NCBI GenBank assembly: GCA_030430725.1
Contig: JAUIKP010000219.1
Coordinates: 1-6,005 of the forward strand
Direction: 5' to 3'
Length of the DNA stretch: 6,005 bases
Source of the DNA: Nitrospiria bacterium
GTDB taxonomy: Bacteria; Nitrospirota; Nitrospiria; Nitrospirales; UBA8639
The notes below the pieces were generated by a model, which saw only the letters and a program-made list of their open reading frames with translations, was not told where the DNA came from and made no database searches. Position numbers and translations under genes: made by a program. Positions within the stretch are counted from its first letter, which is position 1. Each line of letters starts with the position of its first letter. Shown here one piece after another: positions 1-5,370 of the stretch.

Positions 1-1
1 T

Positions 2-877
2 ATTATTTCCTTTCTTCATGTGAGGGATCTTCCGCAAATTCGGGTCAACATTAAGCTCTATGAAGTCAATCGGACAAAACTGAGATCCTATGGCTCGGAT
101 TTTGTCGGGACCTTTGACAATTTCGGGTCAGTTCCCGAGTCCGGGGCCCGTAACATTCTGGGTTTTCTGACTGGTACGCTTGTCGCCGACACGTTTATTC
201 GAAGCGGCGAGTTTGCCATTCGGTCAGTCTTCTCGTATTTAGAGAGTCTGGATTTGGCGCGAAGCCTGTCCTCTCCTTCGCTCACTGTGCTGTCTGGAGA
301 AATCGCCGCTTTTCTGGTTGGAGGAGAAGTCCCGATCGAGCAGGCATTCTCCCCGTTTTTCGGCGGTGGAGAGACGCCTGGTGCGGCAGGGGTTTTTCAG
401 TTTGTCGAGTTTCGTGAATTTGGAATCTCTCTCCGTGTTCGCCCGCTGGTGGGGGAAGACGGGGATCTGACGATCGACGTGGTTCCGCAAGTGGTGACAC
501 CTGATTTGACCTTGACGGAGGGCATCCAAGAGGCTACTGGAAGCGATCAACCCACGACATCCTTTAAAAATCGGTCCATGCAGACGAGCGCACGTATGCA
601 GGATGGCCAGGCCATCCTGATTGGAGGTCTGGTCTCGCGTGACAAATCAGATCAGCAGGACTTTATCCCCGGAGTTCGTGATATCCCGGGGTTGGGTTGG
701 TTGTTTCGACGGTTTACGCAAAACGACGAAGAGGTTGAACTGGTTATTGTCATCCATCCTGTCATTATGAGGGAGCCGATTCCTGAGGTGGGGCTCTGGG
801 CGTTTCCCGCTCTCACCGACTATCGGCCGGCTTGGGAATTCAAGTCATGGCCGGCACCTGAGGAGAAAGGCTTGTGA
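2..877 (+). CDS. cpaC: Flp pilus outer-membrane secretin CpaC/RcpA, C-terminal part (5' truncated by window edge)
   Basis: Secretin of the Tad/Flp pilus, which forms the outer-membrane channel for the pilus. The reading frame is open to the left edge (first codons ATT ATT TCC), so the gene begins outside the window and the internal GTG at 20 is not its start. About 291 codons remain. They hold the end of the last N-domain ('PQIRVNIKLYEVNRT' resembles the 'QV.VE..I.EVNR' entry to secretin domains) and the complete secretin domain. Visible secretin signatures are GEIAAFLVGGEVPI (296-337), the 'FVEFREFGISLRVRP' strand, 'DLTIDVVPQV', 'DGQAILIGGL' (just after 600), and 'PGVRDIPGLGWLF' (668-706) followed by 'EVELVIVIHPVIM', matching the usual 'vP.LGdiP.lG.LF...ELvi.vtP'. 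A Pro/Trp-rich tail of about 35 residues ends the protein. The stop overlaps the next gene by 4 bases. The family call is secure; CpaC rather than another secretin rests mainly on the neighbours. Confidence 0.93.
   Translation: MISFLHVRDLPQIRVNIKLYEVNRTKLRSYGSDFVGTFDNFGSVPESGARNILGFLTGTLVADTFIRSGEFAIRSVFSYLESLDLARSLSSPSLTVLSGEIAAFLVGGEVPIEQAFSPFFGGGETPGAAGVFQFVEFREFGISLRVRPLVGEDGDLTIDVVPQVVTPDLTLTEGIQEATGSDQPTTSFKNRSMQTSARMQDGQAILIGGLVSRDKSDQQDFIPGVRDIPGLGWLFRRFTQNDEEVELVIVIHPVIMREPIPEVGLWAFPALTDYRPAWEFKSWPAPEEKGL
599..619. repeat. 21-bp perfect palindrome inside the secretin gene
   Basis: Arms CAGGATGGCC (599-608) and GGCCATCCTG (610-619) are exact reverse complements around a single central A at 609. 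The stretch is in frame and encodes QDGQAIL, the conserved secretin 'DGQ..liGG' motif. The symmetry may therefore be a by-product of codon choice in a constrained motif. A DNA-binding site or an mRNA structure cannot be excluded. Confidence 0.6.
861..866 (+). promoter_or_regulatory. Shine-Dalgarno site for the TadE-like gene
   Basis: AGGAGA lies 7 bases before the GTG at 874, inside the last codons of the secretin gene. It supports the GTG start, whose first bases overlap the secretin stop (GTGA), so translation of the two genes is probably coupled. Confidence 0.7.
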
Positions 878-1803
878 AGCGGAGTGTAAAAGCCTTGCTG
901 ACAAAGGCGCATCCATCCCTTGGTCCGGTTACATCCCAGCGTGGCGGGGTACTCATTGAATTTGCCTTTTTGTCGTTAGTGCTTTATGTGCTGGTTGCGT
1001 TGGTTGTGGACATCGGAAGAATGGTATTTGCCGCTCAAGTGCTCCAGGATGCCGCCCGCGTGGCCGCCAGGGAATTGTCATTGATCCCCCTTCCCGCCGC
1101 CATGACTTTTCATCAAGCGTTGGAGGATCCAGCGGTCCAGGCTCGGGTATTCGATCCGGCCTTGCTGGTCATCGATCTCGACACGTTTGGCGATGACGAT
1201 GTGGCCTTTCAAGCGTTTCTGGATCAGTTGCCGATGGTCAATAAAATGTTGAGGCCGCTCATGATTTTTGAACAGGCTGACATTCAAGGTTCCAGCCGTC
1301 GATTGCTGAGGTTTCCCGGTGCGCTTTTGAATGATCCTTTGGCCCCGAGTGGTCTGGGTGTGGGAATTCCCCGGGTGGAAGCCCGCGGGGCGGATGGCGT
1401 AGAGGTCATCCGATGGGTTCCGGTTCTTGAAGAAATCACGAACGGTTCGTTCAGTCTGGTGCCACTTGACCCCGAGAATCCGCCTCCGCAACGGGGTCTG
1501 GTGGCGGTTCGCATCAATTATCCGTTTCAAGCGGCGATGTTGAGCGGGTTTCAGCAAGGTCCGGGAGGCCCGTTTGAACCGAACCTGGCCAATCGCATTC
1601 AAGCGGACGATGAAAGCGTTGACGATTCCATCAATGCTCCGTCGCGCGGGACGCCATTCGGGGTTGGTGACTTGCCTGAAGTAGGCGTGTACGGCGGACG
1701 TTTCGGACTGGGAGGGCAATTGGCTTTTGGCGGTGAAACGCTCAGGCCCTACAGGAAGCTTCTTTCCGCTCAAGCCATTTCCAGGCGGGAGGTGTTCTTA
1801 TGA
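874..1803 (+). CDS. TadE-like Flp pilus pseudopilin with long C-terminal domain
   Basis: Minor pilin-like component of the Tad pilus. The 309 residues begin with a short basic leader (MKRSVKALLTK). Then comes RGGVLIEFAF at 23-32, a classic TadE prepilin-peptidase site: cleavage after Gly24 would leave Gly25 at +1 and Glu29 at +5. A membrane helix (about 30-48) follows, then 'DIGRMVFAAQVLQDAARVAAREL' (46-68), the TadE 'l..AaR.aar' stretch. Residues from about 70 to 309 should be periplasmic. This part contains 'GLVAVRINYPFQA', reminiscent of the 'v.V.Y.f' strand near the end of TadE proteins, and a Gly-rich end; I recognise no other domain. TadE proteins are commonly well under 250 residues, so this one is long. 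Start GTG 874 has a good ribosome site and overlaps the preceding stop. Family call is confident; the exact subclass (TadE versus TadF-like) is not. Confidence 0.85.
   Translation: MKRSVKALLTKAHPSLGPVTSQRGGVLIEFAFLSLVLYVLVALVVDIGRMVFAAQVLQDAARVAARELSLIPLPAAMTFHQALEDPAVQARVFDPALLVIDLDTFGDDDVAFQAFLDQLPMVNKMLRPLMIFEQADIQGSSRRLLRFPGALLNDPLAPSGLGVGIPRVEARGADGVEVIRWVPVLEEITNGSFSLVPLDPENPPPQRGLVAVRINYPFQAAMLSGFQQGPGGPFEPNLANRIQADDESVDDSINAPSRGTPFGVGDLPEVGVYGGRFGLGGQLAFGGETLRPYRKLLSAQAISRREVFL
1788..1794 (+). promoter_or_regulatory. Strong Shine-Dalgarno site for cpaB
   Basis: GGAGGTG is a full match to the consensus anti-16S sequence. It ends 5 bases before the ATG at 1800 and lies inside the last codons of the TadE-like gene. 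It is the strongest ribosome site in the window and fixes the cpaB start at the ATGA overlap. Confidence 0.8.
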
Positions 1804-2825
1804 AAACTGGGGCCTTTCACCCTCGATCGCCGTGGGTCAGATTTGTGTCCTCCCCGTTTTTTTTGGCGGGCATGCTTGTCGTGATTCTAGGGGGATTGTG
1901 GGTGTCCGGCCTGGTGAACCCTTGCTGGTTCGGAGTGAATTGCGGGCCTTCCACGGAAGGGCTGGTTGCTGTTCCGGTCAGTGCGCAAACGATTCCGGCG
2001 TTCACCCAGTTGAACCGTCAACATGTGTGGAATGCCGAGAAAGGGCAGCTGTCCGTTGTGCTGCTTCCCCCGGAACAGGTGACCGAAGCCATGAAAACCG
2101 ATTTAACGGACATTCTCGGTCGTGTTCTTGGGCGAGAGAAGCCTGTTGGGTATGTGTTCACGGAAGTCGATTTTCTCCCGAGGGGTTCCCGTCCTGGATT
2201 AGTCGGGGGGATTCCCCCAGGGAAGCGGGCGGTGCGGGTCGAAGCCGGTCAGGTCAGCGGGTTATATGGCCTGAATCCCGGAGATCGCTTCGACCTGATC
2301 GCGACCTTGCCGATCGACGCGGATGGGAAGGATAAATCACTGACCATGGGAGGAGTCTATGGTCAACAATTAGCGCTCCAGGCGAATTTACATAATTGGG
2401 CAAAACAGGCCACCGTGCGGGTGCTCGTGCAAAACGGTGTGCTGGTTCAACCGTTGACGACCCGGGAAATTCCTCTCTCGATGAACACGCTGACCCAGGG
2501 TCTTGTGGTCAAAAAGAAGCCTGTTCAGGAAATCGTCATCGCGGTGGACCCGCAAGAAGTGGCTTCATTGACCGAAGCCGTGGCCGTGAAAGCCGAGATT
2601 ACGACTATTCCTCGTTCAGGACATCCGGACGATCCCGAGGACAGTGAGACACCGGAGTCCCAACCCTGGAGTCCCTTTGGGCATACGTTGGCTTTAGGGA
2701 AGTCGTCTGGCGGAATTTCAAAAAATGAGAATACGAAATCTTCGCTCACGTTTGTGGAAACCTTGAATGGATCGGGAGAACGGGAAATCATTACCGTGCC
2801 TGTTGCGTCGGATCAGGAGCAATAG
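1800..2825 (+). CDS. cpaB: Flp pilus assembly protein CpaB/RcpC (SAF domain)
   Basis: Inner-membrane-anchored periplasmic partner of the secretin in Tad pilus assembly. The 341 residues have a basic N-terminus and a membrane helix at about 18-37. Next is a SAF domain (about 56-125, with 'VAVPVSAQTIPAFTQLNRQHV' in place of the usual 'v.Va..dIpaGt.l...ml'). The hallmark CpaB/RcpC segment follows at 138-168: IPPGKRAVRVEAGQVSGLYG, then LNPGDRFDLIATL, equivalent to 'ippGmRAvsi.vd.vsgvaG.v.PGDrVDvl'. Then come a beta-rich region with 'ATVRVLVQNGVLV' and 'IVIAVDPQEVASLTEAVA' (245-262), and an acidic, Pro-rich linker (about 272-300). The last residues, 'FVETLNGSGEREIITVP', match the 'vEvirG......tv' end common in this family. 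Cys42 and Cys48 lie just outside the membrane helix and could form a disulfide. The start is set by the strong GGAGGTG and the 4-base overlap. Its place after the secretin, between the TadE- and TadG-like genes, differs from the common cpaB-cpaC order. Confidence 0.92.
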   Translation: MKTGAFHPRSPWVRFVSSPFFLAGMLVVILGGLWVSGLVNPCWFGVNCGPSTEGLVAVPVSAQTIPAFTQLNRQHVWNAEKGQLSVVLLPPEQVTEAMKTDLTDILGRVLGREKPVGYVFTEVDFLPRGSRPGLVGGIPPGKRAVRVEAGQVSGLYGLNPGDRFDLIATLPIDADGKDKSLTMGGVYGQQLALQANLHNWAKQATVRVLVQNGVLVQPLTTREIPLSMNTLTQGLVVKKKPVQEIVIAVDPQEVASLTEAVAVKAEITTIPRSGHPDDPEDSETPESQPWSPFGHTLALGKSSGGISKNENTKSSLTFVETLNGSGEREIITVPVASDQEQ

Positions 2826-2844
2826 TGCGATGTTATACACAATG

Positions 2845-2864
2845 CGCGTTCATGCTTGAACGCG
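2845..2864. repeat. Perfect 8-bp inverted repeat (hairpin) before the TadG-like gene
   Basis: CGCGTTCA (2845-2852) and TGAACGCG (2857-2864) are exact complements around the loop TGCT. No T-run follows (ACACGGTACTC), so it is not a typical factor-independent terminator. In RNA it would leave the GGGAG ribosome site at 2879 free while burying the ATG at 2852. It could modulate translation, act as an mRNA processing or stability element, or bind a protein as a symmetric DNA site. Confidence 0.6.
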
Positions 2865-2878
2865 ACACGGTACTCTTT

Positions 2879-2883
2879 GGGAG
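2879..2883 (+). promoter_or_regulatory. Shine-Dalgarno site deciding the TadG-like start
   Basis: GGGAG stands 9 bases before ATG 2893. It supports that ATG as the working start despite the short N-terminus it gives. Confidence 0.55.
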
Positions 2884-2892
2884 CGTCTGGCG

Positions 2893-4122
2893 ATGTTGGT
2901 GCTGTTCGTCTTGCTGGTTTGGGGCATGCTTGGTATTGCCTCGTTAGTGATCGACTGGGGGTATGTCAATCTCACCAGAGTGCAAATGCAAAATGTTGCC
3001 GATGCTGCGGCGGGGGAAGGTTTGCGCCTGCGTGATGTTGCTCCGGAGGATCCGGTTGCCAGTGATCTGAACCGCCGGGTGGCGGTGAGCCAGCTGGCGG
3101 CATGGACGTATGATGATGATTTTGATTTGACCGACGATCTCCTGCAGCTTGGTGCGGGGCCTGATGTGTTCCTGACTGGCGGACAAACCGACCTCAATGC
3201 GATGCAGACATTAGACGTTCCGTCGACCCCCGTCTACAAACCGATGTTGCAATGGAATGATGAAGCCAATGCCCGACATGGCGATATGGTGAGCGGGACG
3301 TTTGGGATTCCCGATCCCGGTTGTTCGGTCGAAGCCCCGCGCAGGGAATGTGCCAATTATACCCGGATCGATTTCGTCCCGGCTGAAGTGAACGCCAGCC
3401 CGAGGGCCGATGCCTTTCTCGTGCGATTGCGGCGCTCCATGAAACCGGAGCCCTTCCAAGGTCAGGCCGGCGTCGATAATGTGCCGGGAGTGAGTTCGGC
3501 CGGCCCGACCCTGCCACTGGTGTTAGGGCTCGGCTCGCCTCTCCAGGCCCCAACCGACCAGGCTGGGATTCGTTTTACGGGCTTAACCGTGCGGGCGACC
3601 GCGATTGCCGATGCCCGCCCTGTTCGAGGAGTGGGCCTGCCGGATATCTTGTCCGAGCCTCCCCGTCTGGGTGTTGCCCCATTTGGTCTTGCGCGTGCAG
3701 CCTGGCGGGATTCTCTGGTGGTGGATGTTCCCGGTTCGGGCACCGTGGATTCTTCAGGGGTCGTGGAGGTCGGGTCCACGGTAATCGGCCGGTTTCTCCT
3801 TCCTGTGACGAGCATTGGCGAACCTGTTCGTGCTCGATTTCCTGAGGGGGGACAGGTGACGATCGACGGATATGCACCTCTCTACGAAAATTTTTTGGGG
3901 ACGGAACGGGTGGTGGGATTTGCACGGGTTGAAATGACTGGAACCGCGCCCGGTTCGGTCCAGATTATCAGGCGACCGGGTCAAGTGGCTGTCGAAAATG
4001 CCACGGTCTCTCTCCAGCCTGCATTTCCTCTTCTGCTGGAACCCGCATTGGCATGGTTGTTTCAAGTAAATCGTGACATTCAGGAAGAGGGAGCCCTGCT
4101 GGCTCCGGCGCTGGTTCGTTAA
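2893..4122 (+). CDS. TadG-like Flp pilus assembly protein (Tad/TadE-G N-terminal domain)
   Basis: Membrane-anchored, mostly periplasmic Tad pilus accessory protein. The 409-residue frame starts directly in the membrane helix (MLVLFVLLVWGMLGIASLVI). This runs into 'DWGYVNLTRVQMQNVADAAAGEGLRL' (21-46), the hallmark 'aiD.g......lQ.aaDaAALaga' segment of the TadG/Tad domain. The rest is soluble: an acidic stretch (YDDDFDLTDDLL, 73-84), then 'ANYTRIDFVPAEVNASPRADAFLVRLRRS', resembling the TadG segment that links to its variable C-terminal part. Cys144 and Cys153 are nine residues apart and could pair. Pro/Gly/Val-rich strands run to the end. No von Willebrand A-type MIDAS motif (DxSxS) is seen, though many TadG proteins carry one. 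The usual basic cytoplasmic leader with 'RRxRG' is missing, which is odd for a membrane insertion signal. The true start may lie upstream with a frameshift (GTG 2825 or ATG 2852), but ATG 2893 has a fair ribosome site and is taken here. Confidence 0.75.
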   Translation: MLVLFVLLVWGMLGIASLVIDWGYVNLTRVQMQNVADAAAGEGLRLRDVAPEDPVASDLNRRVAVSQLAAWTYDDDFDLTDDLLQLGAGPDVFLTGGQTDLNAMQTLDVPSTPVYKPMLQWNDEANARHGDMVSGTFGIPDPGCSVEAPRRECANYTRIDFVPAEVNASPRADAFLVRLRRSMKPEPFQGQAGVDNVPGVSSAGPTLPLVLGLGSPLQAPTDQAGIRFTGLTVRATAIADARPVRGVGLPDILSEPPRLGVAPFGLARAAWRDSLVVDVPGSGTVDSSGVVEVGSTVIGRFLLPVTSIGEPVRARFPEGGQVTIDGYAPLYENFLGTERVVGFARVEMTGTAPGSVQIIRRPGQVAVENATVSLQPAFPLLLEPALAWLFQVNRDIQEEGALLAPALVR

Positions 4123-4136
4123 GAATTGAACGTGTA

Positions 4137-5357
4137 ATGGAAACGAATCTCCATATCCTCGTGGTAGGGAAATCCCCTGGACTTCGTGCGGAATTTGATT
4201 CCGCGCTTCAGGGTGTGGGCAATTACCGATGCGTCACGGTTTATGCCGAGTCATTCCGCCAGGCGGAAGAGCTGGCCAGGAACCGCCGGCCTCAATTGAT
4301 TTGTGTCGAGATGAATGGGGATCTTCGCGGGTTGAAGGAGTTTACGATCGATGTGTCTCAGATGTTGCCGGAAACCGCCATCGCAGGCTTCTATAAGCCC
4401 GATCTTTTTGAATCCGATCAATCCGAAAGCGCGTTTATTCTTGAAGGCGTCCGGGCGCGTATTCAGGATTTCCTCCGGCAGCCCCTCTCCAGCACCGAAA
4501 TTCGACAGGTCCTCGACCGGGTTTTTGTGCAGGGAAAGACCAAATCCAGCCTGTCCCCGCTCGGCCATATCGTCTCGTTTATCAGCAATAAAGGGGGAGT
4601 GGGGAAATCGACGATTTCAGTCAATATGGCGTGTTTGCTGGCCAGTCGCCATCCCGGCCAGGTGTTGCTGGTGGATGCGTCCTTGCAGTTGGGCGTTGCT
4701 GCGGTGATGCTTGATCTGAATCCCCGAACGACCATTGTGGACGCCGTTCGTGAAAAAGGACGTCTTGATGAGACGTTGCTTCGCGAATTGACCGTGTCGC
4801 ATCCGTGCGGGTTGGCGCTTCTGGCCGCGCCGGGGAATGCGGCCGAAGCGTCTGAGGTGGATGAGGAATCCATGTATCGTATTTTGAACTTAGCGCGACG
4901 GACATTCACGTACGTGGTCGTTGATACGTTTCCCCTGTTGGATAGTGTCGTGATGACGGTGTTGGAGCTGTCCACCTTTACCTATGTGGTGATGCAGGGA
5001 ACGGCGCCCAATGTCATTGGCACGGCCAAACTGCTTCCAATTCTGGAGGGGCTTGGATGTCCGGTCGAGCGTCAGCGTTTGGTCCTGAATCAGAACTACC
5101 GGAATTTTGCCGGAAATTTGACGCAAACGGAGATTGAGGAGCGGATGATGCGAGAATTTCATTATGTCTTTCCCTATCAAAAGAAACTGTTAACCTGCGC
5201 CAATCTCGGGGAACCGTATATTCTCCAAACTACCCGATACTTCGGGTTCGGACGTAGCGCCCATCGGTTGGTTGGGGAAATTGAGCAGTTAGCGGACAAG
5301 ACTGATGCCGTGGAAATTGATCACTTGGCGAAACTGATGAACGAGGAGCCGGCCTGA
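4137..5357 (+). CDS. cpaE: Flp pilus localisation ATPase CpaE/TadZ (pseudo-receiver plus MinD-like ATPase)
   Basis: Cytoplasmic ParA/MinD-family ATPase that places the Tad pilus machine. The 406 residues hold an atypical receiver domain (about 5-130) and the ATPase domain (about 143-390). The receiver is degenerate: 'ILVVGK' replaces the acidic pair of 'ILVVDD', the phospho-acceptor position carries Glu58 ('LICVEMNG'), and the usual Lys of 'KP' near the end is Gln115 ('FLRQP'). Atypical receivers are known in TadZ. The deviant Walker A is intact (SNKGGVGKST, 150-159; signature Lys152, P-loop Lys157). The A' motif reads 'LLVDASLQLG' (177-186): Asp180 is kept, but the second Asp of the usual 'D.D' is Ser182. 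Walker B is 'YVVVDTFP' (Asp263). The gene begins 14 bases after the TadG-like stop. ATG 4137 has no strong ribosome site and no better start is nearby, so translation may depend on the upstream gene. Family assignment is firm. Confidence 0.92.
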   Translation: METNLHILVVGKSPGLRAEFDSALQGVGNYRCVTVYAESFRQAEELARNRRPQLICVEMNGDLRGLKEFTIDVSQMLPETAIAGFYKPDLFESDQSESAFILEGVRARIQDFLRQPLSSTEIRQVLDRVFVQGKTKSSLSPLGHIVSFISNKGGVGKSTISVNMACLLASRHPGQVLLVDASLQLGVAAVMLDLNPRTTIVDAVREKGRLDETLLRELTVSHPCGLALLAAPGNAAEASEVDEESMYRILNLARRTFTYVVVDTFPLLDSVVMTVLELSTFTYVVMQGTAPNVIGTAKLLPILEGLGCPVERQRLVLNQNYRNFAGNLTQTEIEERMMREFHYVFPYQKKLLTCANLGEPYILQTTRYFGFGRSAHRLVGEIEQLADKTDAVEIDHLAKLMNEEPA

Positions 5358-5370
5358 CCGTTCCCTTACC

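Larger units (their letters stand above)
2826..2892 (+). other. Gap between cpaB and the TadG-like gene, with competing start codons
   Basis: This is the only sizeable gap in the window. A GTG at 2825 overlaps the cpaB stop (TAGTG). It opens a frame shared with the ATG at 2852 (MLERDTVLFGSVW...) that is not the TadG frame. ATG 2830 and ATG 2842 are in the TadG frame but meet TGA at 2857-2859. Only ATG 2893 gives an uninterrupted TadG-like frame. No convincing -35/-10 pair is seen: a TTATAC at 2832 has only a TTGCGT about 23 bases upstream, which is too far. Confidence 0.6.

Noticed and set aside
20..22. GTG as start of the secretin gene
   Set aside because: The frame is open to the window edge, and the protein at this point is already inside a secretin family segment, so the true start lies upstream.
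1078..1773. 231-codon open frame on the - strand
   Set aside because: It lies wholly within the TadE-like gene, antisense. Its translation is rich in Arg, His and Gln with no family resemblance, and the + strand gene has clear homology and a start site.
2205..2218. G-run/C-run inverted repeat (GGGGGATTCCCCC) as a terminator or regulatory stem
   Set aside because: It lies in the middle of cpaB, encoding the conserved Gly-Gly-Ile-Pro-Pro segment. The loop is very short and there is no T-run.
1727..2335. 202-codon + strand frame overlapping the tadE/cpaB junction
   Set aside because: It overlaps two well-supported genes in another frame, and its product is rich in Cys, Arg, Ser and Gly, typical of out-of-frame translation.
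2803..2837. Possible promoter (TTGCGT ... TTATAC) before the TadG-like gene
   Set aside because: The spacing of about 23 bases is too long and both elements match poorly. The tight cluster layout makes an internal promoter unnecessary.
4463..4975. 170-codon - strand frame opposite cpaE
   Set aside because: It is the antisense of the conserved ATPase domain, and its composition (Ser, Thr, Arg rich) is that of a shadow frame.
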